The position numbers and the translations under genes are program-made. The notes under the pieces were generated by a model. That model saw only the letters and a list, made by a program, of their open reading frames with translations. It had not been told where the DNA came from and made no database searches. From Hahellaceae bacterium (GTDB lineage Bacteria; Pseudomonadota; Gammaproteobacteria; Pseudomonadales; Oleiphilaceae), in contig JACKOB010000002.1 in NCBI GenBank assembly GCA_024234575.1, positions 1-64,000 of the forward strand: a stretch of 64,000 nt of DNA. Reading direction: 5' to 3'. Below are positions 1 to 6,903 of the stretch, piece by piece; the stretch's first letter is position 1, and every line of letters begins with the position of its first letter.

Positions 1-63
1 CCTAAATCCGCAGTTATTTGCCGCAGAATATCAGCCTAAAACGTCCTTGTTTTCTGAAGCTAT

Positions 64-264
64 TTAAAAAAACGGCAGTTCATAATTGTCGCTGCCTTTG
101 TCGTCTTTTTTGCGTTTCTGCTCTTCTTCCCAAATGGCTCTATGCATCTCGGTAATGTCATCACCATAACTCTGCCAGACAGCCGCTTTTAATTCGTCCA
201 AAAGCTGGTAAACACAATCGGCTTCTTCCGGTCTCCAGTAAGTCGGAATTCTCAGAATTTTCAT
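64..264 (-). CDS. small accessory protein of the IS21-like element
   Basis: A 66-residue acidic protein of unknown function. Its ATG overlaps the istB stop in an ATGA arrangement, so translation is probably coupled. It begins MKILRIPTYWRPEEADCVYQ and has a charged Glu/Lys-rich middle, with no catalytic motif or membrane segment. The tight overlap with istB, and its position inside the element before the left terminal repeat, mark it as part of the transposon rather than host DNA. It might be a regulator or a transposition accessory factor, but nothing in the sequence shows which. Confidence 0.6.
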   Translation of the reverse strand: MKILRIPTYWRPEEADCVYQLLDELKAAVWQSYGDDITEMHRAIWEEEQKRKKDDKGSDNYELPFF

Positions 265-1019
265 TTCACTCTACCTCGTTTTTGTGTGCTACGTTTTGCC
301 GCTTGTTCTTTGGCTTCTTTCATGCGGTAAGACTTGCCTTCAATAGCAATGACTTCGCTGTGATGAACCAACCTGTCGATCAACGAGACAACACAGGCGG
401 CATTGGGAAACACGTCGTTCCATTCGCTGAAAGGTCGGTTTGTAGTAACAATGGTGGAACTTTGCTCATAGCGACGACTGATGATTTCAAAGAGTAAATC
501 CGCATGCCGGTTACTGTAAGCCAGGTAGCCTACCTCATCGACGATTAGGAGTTTTGGTCTGGCGTAATGTTTGAAACGTCTGCGCAGGGCGTTGTCTCCG
601 TCTTGTGCTGCCAGGTCATTTAGCATATTGGAGGCTGTCGTGAACAACACGGTATGACCTGCCATCACGGCTTGATGGCCGAGGTTTTGGGCAATGGTTG
701 ATTTACCCACGCCATTACTCCCCATCAAAATGACATTGCTCTTTTCTTTGATAAAGTCCAACGACATTAAAGCTTGTACGGCCGCTTGATCGATTTTATC
801 CGGCCATTGCCAATCAAACTCGTTCAGCGATTTGAATCGGCCCAATTTGGCATTGGTCAGTCGGCGTTCTAATGACCGTTGCTGACGCTCGTTTCGCTCC
901 CAGTCGATCAGTTGTTGCAACCACACATAGGCGTCTTCGCTGAGTTCATGCCAATGTGCGAGCAAGCCATGCAGTTTCAGTTCTGCGGCTTGTTGTTGTA
1001 TGGCTTCTTTATTGATCAT
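261..1019 (-). CDS. istB: IS21-family helper ATPase IstB
   Basis: AAA+ ATPase that helps IstA choose and engage target DNA. The Walker A motif GSNGVGKST and the Walker B stretch LLIVDEVGYL are visible, followed by a sensor-type TTNRPFSEW. The start chosen is the ATG at 1019 (MINKEAIQQQ), which overlaps the istA stop; a longer reading frame begins at 1049 but overlaps istA further. The product is 252 residues, normal for IstB. The Lys/Arg-rich C terminus runs into the next ORF by an ATGA overlap. The frame is intact, so the element could still be active. Confidence 0.92.
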   Translation of the reverse strand: MINKEAIQQQAAELKLHGLLAHWHELSEDAYVWLQQLIDWERNERQQRSLERRLTNAKLGRFKSLNEFDWQWPDKIDQAAVQALMSLDFIKEKSNVILMGSNGVGKSTIAQNLGHQAVMAGHTVLFTTASNMLNDLAAQDGDNALRRRFKHYARPKLLIVDEVGYLAYSNRHADLLFEIISRRYEQSSTIVTTNRPFSEWNDVFPNAACVVSLIDRLVHHSEVIAIEGKSYRMKEAKEQAAKRSTQKRGRVK

Positions 1020-2508
1020 CTTCGTTACCTGCTTGATGGTTAAGGTCATCGTAATCGGTGAGTTTCGCTAGCTTGACGCTGAGGTGTTTGACTTTGTCGG
1101 GGAGTGCCACGGCGATGGGTGGAGGACGCTGACTCTCGTCCCGTTGCCGTTCAAGAATCTGTTGTACAGCGCCGGTATAAACTGACTGCTGATGCAGGGC
1201 TTCTTTTAAGGCGTTATCTAACGCTTCCCGGCCGTAGTCATCGAGTAACTGGTTCAATGTATTGACGGTGGTTTTTAATATGTGACCACGCTTGGCGGAG
1301 AGTTTTAGAAAAGTTTGTGCATAGTCTGACGCATGACTTAATCGATCCTGGCCGCGGTGTTGTTTGGCGTTGGTTTTTGATAGCCATAAGGCATTAATGT
1401 GATCCTCTTGTTCGATCTGCTCACCTTTGCCAAAGCTACGCTGATGTTCGGCAATCACCACACCTGCATCCAGTACACGCACTTGATGAAGGTCTGCCAC
1501 GACCTGCAGTGACTTTTGAACGTAATGATGAGGAATGGAGTAATCGTTCTGGTCAAAGCGTATGTAGGGTGTTTTTCTGGCAATGACGGTTTGTTTTTCA
1601 TTGGTTTCAAACGGATTATTGGGCAAAGGCAGCAAGTCCGGCTGCTCTTTGGTAAATGCGTCTCTTACCGTTAAACTGTTGTCTTCAGGGCAACGCCGGT
1701 CTGCACTGACGCCCTGGCACCAGGCATCCGCTTCCGCATTCAACTCTTCCAGTGTTAGCCTTTCTCGGCCAGGAAAGAAGTTATCCCGAATATAGCGAAT
1801 GGCGCGTTCCACTCGGCCTTTTTCATTGCCTCTGGCCACAGCCACTGGCCGGGGTTCAAACCGGTAATGAGCGGATAATGACAATAAGGTAGGATGGAAT
1901 CGAATGGCGTCCCCTTGCCGCTCTAACACCGCCGATTTTAAATTGTCGTACAGCAGGATTTTTGGTAACCCCTGCCATGCGTTGAAAGCCGCCACATGCC
2001 CACGCAAAAAGTTGTCCATTTGTTGGTTCAGATAGAAACGCAGAAAGATTTGTCGCGACCAACTCAACACCATGACAAACGCCATTAAGGGTCGCTTGGC
2101 TTTACCAATGTGCATGTAGCCGAAGTGTCCCCAATCGACCTGTGCAACCTCGCCGGGCAATGTCCGCAAGCGCAAATAGGCCTCGGGCTGTTTACGAGGT
2201 CTTAATTGGCTGATGCATTGTCGAAAGAAGCTGGGGCCGCCGGGATAACCTCGCTGTTTTACCATGTCATACAAACGCGCAGCCGTCAGTGTGGGATAAG
2301 TGTTTAGGGTTTCATGAATGAAAGGAAGGTAAGGGTCGATAATGGAAGGTCGTTTGGCCCGTTCGACTTTGGGCTGTCCGGCCTGAGCCAGCACTCGGTC
2401 AACCACTGAGTGATGAATGCCAAGTTGCGTAGCAATAGTGCCTACGCGCCACTTTTCGACAAAGTGGTAGCGCAGAATCTTTGTTTCAGTGTCTTTGTTT
2501 ACCGCCAT
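1009..2508 (-). CDS. istA: IS21-family transposase IstA
   Basis: DDE transposase carrying out strand cleavage and transfer. Using ATG 2508 (MAVNKDTETKI) gives 499 residues, the usual IstA length; the open frame extends upstream into the preceding gene. An N-terminal helix-turn-helix (KWRVGTIATQLGIHHSVVDR) is followed by an RNase H fold with catalytic candidates in VAQVDWGHFG (Asp), LLYDNLKSAV (Asp) and ARGNEKGRVERA (Glu). The C-terminal part contains the Mu-type beta-barrel region. It overlaps istB by 11 bases. There are no frameshifts. Confidence 0.93.
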   Translation of the reverse strand: MAVNKDTETKILRYHFVEKWRVGTIATQLGIHHSVVDRVLAQAGQPKVERAKRPSIIDPYLPFIHETLNTYPTLTAARLYDMVKQRGYPGGPSFFRQCISQLRPRKQPEAYLRLRTLPGEVAQVDWGHFGYMHIGKAKRPLMAFVMVLSWSRQIFLRFYLNQQMDNFLRGHVAAFNAWQGLPKILLYDNLKSAVLERQGDAIRFHPTLLSLSAHYRFEPRPVAVARGNEKGRVERAIRYIRDNFFPGRERLTLEELNAEADAWCQGVSADRRCPEDNSLTVRDAFTKEQPDLLPLPNNPFETNEKQTVIARKTPYIRFDQNDYSIPHHYVQKSLQVVADLHQVRVLDAGVVIAEHQRSFGKGEQIEQEDHINALWLSKTNAKQHRGQDRLSHASDYAQTFLKLSAKRGHILKTTVNTLNQLLDDYGREALDNALKEALHQQSVYTGAVQQILERQRDESQRPPPIAVALPDKVKHLSVKLAKLTDYDDLNHQAGNEDDQ

Positions 2509-2534
2509 AATGTCAGTTTCCTGTTTAATGAGCT

Positions 2535-2963
2535 CTACACTGGATGCCAGCCTCGCCTGAATGGCCGTGAAAAACGTGTTTGTTGCAGGAAGTTGAGCCG
2601 CAAAAACGGTTCGCATTGTTTTCCACAATGATGGCAGTGAAAAACGGTTCCGATTGAACGACAATCAAGCAGGCTTCTGGCCTTGTCCAGCTTGGCTCTC
2701 AGTGAAGCATGGCGGGGTGTTTGGCTTGAACCCTGATCCGTTACTTTCTGTTTTTGACGCAATCGAAAAGCGGCTTGCCGGGCGGCATTCTTGAACTTTC
2801 CCTTACGGGATTTCTGATACTTTTGATTGGCAATTTTGAGAGATTCGCGCCTGGCTTCCTGACGACAACCATTAGCACAATAACGATTACCACGATCACA
2901 GGAAGAACAGATAAAGACTTGAGCATGACAACGAGAGCAATGGTATAAACGCGCAGTTTTCAT
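2535..2963 (-). CDS. Cys-rich zinc-finger-like accessory ORF of the IS
   Basis: A basic protein of about 142 residues, read from the ATG at 2963; a TTG two codons upstream is the alternative start. It carries CxxC pairs at the N terminus (CSRC, CSSC, then YCANGC) and a second group near residue 110 (HCHHCGKQC), consistent with two zinc-binding knuckles flanking a Lys/Arg-rich middle. It lies 26 bases upstream of istA in the same orientation and inside the inverted ends, so it belongs to the element. A DNA-binding or regulatory role is inferred only from the cysteines and basic charge. Confidence 0.6.
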   Translation of the reverse strand: MKTARLYHCSRCHAQVFICSSCDRGNRYCANGCRQEARRESLKIANQKYQKSRKGKFKNAARQAAFRLRQKQKVTDQGSSQTPRHASLRAKLDKARSLLDCRSIGTVFHCHHCGKQCEPFLRLNFLQQTRFSRPFRRGWHPV

Positions 2964-3364
2964 CGACAAAAGGCCGATGAGGGCTGGATTTAGGGATAAA
3001 GTGTGCCATACTCACCACATCGGGCATCGGCACGATAATTAGGGTATGGTGTTAAGGGGATCGCCAAATCACTTAGGCACCATACCTTTCTCAACGACTC
3101 TTCTTGTTATAGCGCTTCTCTTGAATTTTACCTGGAAATGAAATCTTCAAATGATTGCGGGGCTGATTTTTACTGGTTAAAAACTGCGGCAGATATGAGC
3201 GGGTTTTGAATGGTGATTACAGCACCCAATGGATAAGCGACCCGCACGGTAATCACATGTGTTTTTGAGTTTTTGCGCGTTAGGTGCGTTTGGCACCATT
3301 AGCGTTTTGTTGGCTCTGGCATGAACTCATTTGGCGAATTCAGCATTTTGGTGAGCGTGGCGTT
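2964..3364. other. IS right end and non-coding flank
   Basis: No gene is seen here. The stretch holds a 9-bp inverted repeat GGTATGGTG/CACCATACC (3043-3051 and 3078-3086), the inner terminal repeat near 3184-3207, and the outer GTGATTAC inverted pair ending at 3256. GGATTTAGG at 2986-2994 is the exact reverse complement of CCTAAATCC at positions 1-9. The promoter for the IS genes should lie here. Beyond 3257 is a short GGTGC/GCACC hairpin and then the end of the HUH-like gene. Confidence 0.6.
3213..3256. repeat. outer inverted repeat at IS right end
   Basis: GTGATTAC at 3213-3220 faces GTAATCAC at 3249-3256 with 28 bases between. Read inward on the minus strand the outer end is TGTGATTACCGTGCGGGTC; a TG start is common in IS21 termini. 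These are likely transposase-binding repeats. Confidence 0.55.
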
Positions 3365-3856
3365 TTAGCCTTTTTGGTTTTGCAGGAAATCCAGCATTAC
3401 GAAATCAAAATTACGGTGTTTCCTCTGCTCGCAGTTCTTGAGCATGTAATCAGCCGCATCGTATTCACTGTATACAGGGATTGTTTTGATCCCTGTTTCA
3501 ATATTTGGGGTTCGATTTAACGAAATCCAAGTGTTCGGTATATATTTTTCTAACAAATTTCTCTGATCTAGTGCTGTGCGTTTGCCGTGTGCTGGTGGAG
3601 CCTCAAAAATAGCGTGAACATGATATTGCTCTGTGCCCTTGTGAAACTCTTTCACATAGACAAACCGGACGTGTTTGTTTTTGGATTTAGCAAACATAGC
3701 TTTGTTTACCCTACGTGATAACTCCCTCATATCATCGTCAACGCTGGCGGCTGAATATTCTCTGCCATAGGTCAGCGTGACGAATAAATCAGGCTGGAGT
3801 TGCTGGGCAATAAATCTTGCCCATGCATCTCTCAATTGGATGGTTAATTCCAACAT
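3365..3856 (-). CDS. HUH-endonuclease-like replication/mobilisation protein
   Basis: A 163-residue protein with the layout of small rolling-circle Rep/HUH nucleases. LFVTLTYG at residues 24-31 resembles motif I, YHVHAIFE has His79-x-His81 as the metal-binding HUH motif, and SEYDAADYMLK provides a candidate catalytic Tyr137 with Lys140. Such enzymes nick one DNA strand and stay bound through the tyrosine. It is shorter than most plasmid Reps and has no helicase domain. Its ATG directly follows the TAA of the upstream gene, so the two are translationally coupled. It may be the initiator of an integrated plasmid or phage-like element; a relaxase or transposase role cannot be excluded. Confidence 0.6.
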   Translation of the reverse strand: MLELTIQLRDAWARFIAQQLQPDLFVTLTYGREYSAASVDDDMRELSRRVNKAMFAKSKNKHVRFVYVKEFHKGTEQYHVHAIFEAPPAHGKRTALDQRNLLEKYIPNTWISLNRTPNIETGIKTIPVYSEYDAADYMLKNCEQRKHRNFDFVMLDFLQNQKG

Positions 3857-4369
3857 TTAAGCGGCTGCCTGTGCCGTTGTGGGTATCCGCACATGATCCA
3901 AAACGATAGCCTCAAATCCTGCAAAGGGGCGTCTCTGGAGCTGTTCTAGGCATTCTCTGGCGATTTCTGCCGCTGATCCCTCCAATAGCTCAATAGAGCC
4001 TTTAAAACAGTCTGATTGTTTCGCCCATGCGTCACGCATACGGCTATAAAATAGGTCTATCGGTATGCTGCTATCCAGTTTAAAAACCAAATGGAAACAG
4101 GTTGTATTTAGCGCCTGTCTGTTTAGGCTGGCATCTGTGATTTTGTCGAGGAATCCGACAAAACTCACTTGGGGAAAATGGTGTTTCAGCTCGCGGGCGA
4201 ACTCGTTAAATTTATGGACGGCTGCCGCTGTATGCATGTTTGCAGAACCCCAATAAAATGGGGCGAACGTGTAATGAGTTAGGCCCGCCGCCTCGATGAA
4301 CTCCGTCAGGGTTTCGCGGTTGCGGCTGTTGGTAATTAAATAATCACTGGTGATTTGGTTTAAATTCAT
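3857..4369 (-). CDS. possible degenerate HUH-like partner protein
   Basis: A 170-residue protein placed immediately upstream of, and coupled to, the HUH-like gene. It shows the same order of elements: THYTFAPFYW in the place of motif I, a CFHLVFKLD stretch (Cys91, His93) where the neighbour has HVHAIF, and a Trp115 region like the neighbour's Trp110. The first metal-binding His is replaced by Cys, and no tyrosine follows at the motif III position (AEIARECLEQ). If the relation is real, this is a catalytically inactive paralogue that could pair with the active copy or regulate it. The similarity was judged by eye and needs profile comparison. Confidence 0.45.
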   Translation of the reverse strand: MNLNQITSDYLITNSRNRETLTEFIEAAGLTHYTFAPFYWGSANMHTAAAVHKFNEFARELKHHFPQVSFVGFLDKITDASLNRQALNTTCFHLVFKLDSSIPIDLFYSRMRDAWAKQSDCFKGSIELLEGSAAEIARECLEQLQRRPFAGFEAIVLDHVRIPTTAQAAA

Positions 4370-4526
4370 AAATAAATACTCTCTATGGTTGTGGTCTACA
4401 TGTAAGGTAAAAAAAACTGTTGATGCATTTGCAAGTTGCGCCCTTCAGGGTCAATGTATAGCGTTTATTTCTAATGGTATGACGATTTGCATTTGGCTCT
4501 AAATAAGGTCAAAAAATGATCACTTG

Positions 4527-5177
4527 TTAGGTGTCGTCGGGATCTTCAAAGACAACACCTTTTTCTAATCCGGTTGGTTCATCGTCTGGTTGTTCATCAT
4601 CAAAGTTTTGGCTGGTGCCTACTCCCTCGATTTCCTCTAGTTCCATTTGTTGGCGTTGCCGCTCGCGCCTGACGTCATCATCCGTCATGGTTACAACATA
4701 AAGGGTTGGCAGGTCTTCCTGTGTCTCGATTTTGATTTCGCCAAATAGTGCCTTCATACATTCTGATTGGTTTCGTAGGGCGCTTGCGTGGTTACTGGCG
4801 GCACGGAATACTAGGGCCGCATCGTTAATGTCAGTGGCGTTCATCTGCTCCCATGCCTGAGACATTTTTTCATTGGCTAGGGCTATCTGGTTAAGGGCTG
4901 TTACCGCCTGATTAGCAAACAACATGCGTATATTTTTGTCCCGCATGTACTGATCTGTGAGACGTTCCCTGACACTGTTTAAAACGTCCTCACGCAATGC
5001 CTTGGGGTTTACATGGTGGTCAGTTAAAACACGTTTAACGCTACTCTCAGACACGCCCGCCCGCTCTGCAATGTGTTTGGCAGAGTAGCGAGGATTGTTT
5101 GTTTTTAAATTTACAATCTGGAATATCTGATCAGGCGTTAGTCGTCGTTTTGCACCCATTGTTTGCTCTAATGTCAA
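4527..5177 (-). CDS. helix-turn-helix DNA-binding protein, unknown role
   Basis: About 216 residues. An N-terminal helix-turn-helix (roughly residues 14-52: LTPDQIFQIVNLK, then AKHIAERAGVSESSVKRVL) is followed by a long helical segment and a strongly acidic C terminus (EGVGTSQNFDDEQPDDEP). The layout recalls small terminase subunits and plasmid or phage regulators, but no family is assigned. The open frame starts with TTG at 5177; the ATG at 5159 (MGAKRRLTPD) is an equally good start. It follows the terminator at 5224-5249, so it has its own promoter, and precedes the HUH pair by about 160 bases in which nothing else was seen. Confidence 0.5.
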   Translation of the reverse strand: MTLEQTMGAKRRLTPDQIFQIVNLKTNNPRYSAKHIAERAGVSESSVKRVLTDHHVNPKALREDVLNSVRERLTDQYMRDKNIRMLFANQAVTALNQIALANEKMSQAWEQMNATDINDAALVFRAASNHASALRNQSECMKALFGEIKIETQEDLPTLYVVTMTDDDVRRERQRQQMELEEIEGVGTSQNFDDEQPDDEPTGLEKGVVFEDPDDT

Positions 5178-5223
5178 CTCGGTTAATATCTAATGGAATC
5201 CTGCGAGGTAAAAAGTTTTGGGC

Positions 5224-5249
5224 AAAAAAGGCGGGTTTTTAACGCCCGC
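5224..5249 (-). terminator. intrinsic terminator of the three-gene operon
   Basis: On the minus strand GCGGG (5249-5245) pairs with CCCGC (5235-5231) and is followed by a run of six T (5229-5224). It lies 24 bases after the stop of the 66-residue gene. Confidence 0.7.
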
Positions 5250-5272
5250 AACATTTGCACTAACTAATCTGA

Positions 5273-5473
5273 TCACAGCCCATTTCTCAGTTCTGTATGC
5301 AGCGTATTGATGACATTGTGGAGACGATCATTTTCTGCCTGAAGGGTCGCTATGTGCGCCCGCATGGTTTCGGCCTCGGTCACGGTTAATTTATTCCGTT
5401 GTTGTTCCTGTAGACCTGCTGCCAAGCGGTGTACGCCGCCAAGCTCTTTTGCTTTCTCGATGTTGTTACTCAT
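5273..5473 (-). CDS. small coiled-coil protein, unknown
   Basis: A 66-residue protein from the ATG at 5473 (MSNNIEKAKELGGVHRLAAG). The open frame continues upstream to 5572, but that part overlaps the preceding small gene in another frame and is not expected to be translated. The C-terminal half (AETMRAHIATLQAENDRLHN) has heptad-like leucines, suggesting a short coiled coil. The start overlaps the stop of the 55-residue gene (ATGAGTAA), showing coupling. It is the last gene before the terminator. Function unknown. Confidence 0.6.
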   Translation of the reverse strand: MSNNIEKAKELGGVHRLAAGLQEQQRNKLTVTEAETMRAHIATLQAENDRLHNVINTLHTELRNGL

Positions 5474-5633
5474 TATTTTTTCTCTGTGATAGTTGGTTGG
5501 TGATTGCATCGAGGCGTTTTTGCAGGATCTCGATTTGCTGGTCAATGTCTGGGTCGTTGATGTTGTCTGCAAGTTGTGTGGCGCTGTTCATGATTGCGAT
5601 TAGTTCCGTTAGTGCGGCTGTTTGGTTGGTCAT
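5466..5633 (-). CDS. 55-residue protein, unknown
   Basis: A short gene read from ATG 5633 to TAA 5466, beginning MTNQTAALTELIAIMNSATQ and ending QLSQRKNNE. It is mostly helical in character, with an acidic middle (DNINDPDIDQQ). The evidence for it being real is its position: it starts 3 bases after the stop of the 136-residue gene and its own stop overlaps the start of the 66-residue gene, making a tightly packed three-gene operon. No function can be given. Confidence 0.6.
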   Translation of the reverse strand: MTNQTAALTELIAIMNSATQLADNINDPDIDQQIEILQKRLDAITNQLSQRKNNE

Positions 5634-5636
5634 TGA

Positions 5637-6047
5637 TTAGCTCCATTTGCCCCAGTCTGGGTTTTGCTCTAGTTGTCGTTTAAGTTCGTCGGCAGCGGCC
5701 TGCCGTTGTTCTTCGTCAAAACGTTTCATTCTCAAAAACGCTTCTTTGAAAAGTTCTTCGATTTTGTTCTGGGGGATTCCATTCGGGAAATATTTGCCCG
5801 TGTTTTTTTCATGGGTTGTAAACCAATCTGACAAAATCCAATTCAAAGTGTCATGTGCGTTTTTGTGTTCACATTCATCAGTTAATTTGTCAATGGCATC
5901 TAAATAATCAACATGAATCCAAGACGGCGAAAGTCGATAGCCCAACTCGTTACCAATATCTCTCATTAGCGAGATTTTTTTGTTTTGCCGTTTTTTTATT
6001 TCTGCCGATGTCATTGGTTTTTTACCAATGGGGTTTCTACCACTCAT
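5637..6047 (-). CDS. first gene of small accessory operon, possible replication regulator
   Basis: A 136-residue charged protein. The N terminus GRNPIGKKPMTSAEIKKRQN resembles the basic leader of small plasmid/phage regulatory proteins (GRxPxGxxPMTxAE), followed by a Trp-rich middle and an acidic helical C terminus. It sits directly behind two perfect palindromes (6075-6112), so it may be an autoregulator or the target of one. The resemblance is weak and the role is inferred. Confidence 0.5.
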   Translation of the reverse strand: MSGRNPIGKKPMTSAEIKKRQNKKISLMRDIGNELGYRLSPSWIHVDYLDAIDKLTDECEHKNAHDTLNWILSDWFTTHEKNTGKYFPNGIPQNKIEELFKEAFLRMKRFDEEQRQAAADELKRQLEQNPDWGKWS

Positions 6048-6074
6048 AAAAATCTCCTATTTCACATCACCGAT

Positions 6075-6112
6075 TATACCGCGGTATATAATGAATGTAA
6101 ATACCATGGTAT
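6075..6112. promoter_or_regulatory. twin palindromic operator upstream of the small operon
   Basis: TATACCGCGGTATA (6075-6088) is a perfect 14-bp palindrome and ATACCATGGTAT (6101-6112) a perfect 12-bp one. Both share the half-site ATACC and their centres are 25 bases apart. They lie 28-65 bases upstream of the first gene of the leftward operon, where a promoter is expected. This is the pattern of a dimeric repressor binding twice. The cognate protein is not identified. Confidence 0.65.
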
Positions 6113-6124
6113 AAAATAGTTTAG

Positions 6125-6152
6125 AATAAAAAAGGAGCCGAAAGGCTCCTTT
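6125..6152 (-). terminator. intrinsic terminator of the resolvase gene
   Basis: A 9-bp perfect stem, AAAGGAGCC (6131-6139) and GGCTCCTTT (6144-6152), with a 4-base loop. On the minus strand the stem runs straight into a T-rich tail. It separates the resolvase gene from the small operon. Confidence 0.8.
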
Positions 6153-6176
6153 AGGTGGTCTATTAACTGGTGTGGG

Positions 6177-6758
6177 TTAGCTGGCTTTTTGCTCTTGGTC
6201 GATTTCTGCAAAGATTCTGTAAACCGAAGCCCGACCAATCTCTAGTTTCTTGGCTATCGCTGTTGGCGAAAGTCCGTCAGTTCGCATCTGTGCAATTTTC
6301 TCTCGGTTAATGCTCTTGGGTTGGCCTTTGTATTTGCCTTCCTTCTTGGCCTTCTGAATGCCTTCTAGCTGCCTCTCTTTTCGTAGGTTTGTTTCAAACT
6401 CTGCAAAGACGCCAAGCATTTGTAAAAATGCGTTGTCGCTTGCTTTGCTGGTATCAATGGCTTTGTCCATAATTTCCAAAGAGGCCTCCTTGTTTTTCAG
6501 TATTTCTACAATTTTAAGAAGGTCAGCTAAATTACGGCCTAATCTGTCCAACTTCCAAACTACCAGCTTGTCACCTTTTGAAATCATATCGAGCAACAAA
6601 TTTAATACGGGGCGCTCTGTGCTGCTTTTCGTACCGGATACTTTTTCTTCTCTAACAAGTGCTTCTGGGTATCGTTTTTTAATTGCGTCAATCTGCATCT
6701 GTGGGTTTTGATCGTTGGTGCTTACTCTGGCGTATCCAAATACAGCTTGCTTTGTCAT
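6177..6758 (-). CDS. serine recombinase, resolvase/invertase type
   Basis: Small serine recombinase of 193 residues. YARVSTNDQ carries the catalytic Ser13 with Arg11, and KLDRLGRN gives Asp71, Arg72 and Arg75 of the active site. The C terminus is a Hin-type helix-turn-helix (LSPTAIAKKLEIGRASVYRI). It would resolve plasmid dimers or cointegrates, or invert a segment. Repeats just upstream (6763-6873) look like its own res site, which would also make it autoregulated. The protein is complete. Confidence 0.88.
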   Translation of the reverse strand: MTKQAVFGYARVSTNDQNPQMQIDAIKKRYPEALVREEKVSGTKSSTERPVLNLLLDMISKGDKLVVWKLDRLGRNLADLLKIVEILKNKEASLEIMDKAIDTSKASDNAFLQMLGVFAEFETNLRKERQLEGIQKAKKEGKYKGQPKSINREKIAQMRTDGLSPTAIAKKLEIGRASVYRIFAEIDQEQKAS

Positions 6759-6762
6759 GTTA

Positions 6763-6873
6763 GTGTCTCGTTGATGTCTATGATGTTGCTAATAATATGT
6801 CTTATTAATGCCAATATCAACCCATGTGAGACACCATTTCCGATTATTGTATGGGTATACTCAAGCGAGACAC
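6763..6873. other. candidate res site of the serine recombinase
   Basis: GTGTCTCG at 6763-6770 has an exact inverted copy CGAGACAC at 6866-6873, a further GAGACAC lies at 6828-6834, and TGTC is repeated near 6775 and 6799. The AT-rich region directly upstream of the recombinase ATG, with several TGTC/GACA half-sites over about 110 bases, matches the general plan of three-subsite res regions. Assignment is by layout only. Confidence 0.5.
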
Positions 6874-6903
6874 TATTCCGAGTTTGCTCATGCAACCAAG
6901 AAA

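Larger units (their letters stand above)
1..3257 (-). mobile_element. IS21-family insertion sequence, left end outside window
   Basis: Four leftward genes lie in close order: a Cys-rich ORF, istA, istB and a 66-residue ORF. IstA and IstB define the IS21 family. The right end contains an inverted match to positions 5-27: the reverse complement of the left sequence has CTGCGGCAAATAACTGCGG and the right, near 3184-3202, has CTGCGGCAGATATGAGCGG. Outside this, GTGATTAC (3213-3220) is repeated inverted as GTAATCAC (3249-3256), so the outer end is probably near 3257. If the ends are symmetrical, about 50 bases of the left end lie before position 1. Target duplication cannot be checked. Family assignment is firm; the exact boundary is inferred. 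Confidence 0.8.

Noticed and set aside
1398..1404. Other TGATCC matches (also near 4003, 22621 and 61811)
   Set aside because: They lie inside coding sequence and lack the GTAA box at the right distance, so they were not called as ECF promoters.
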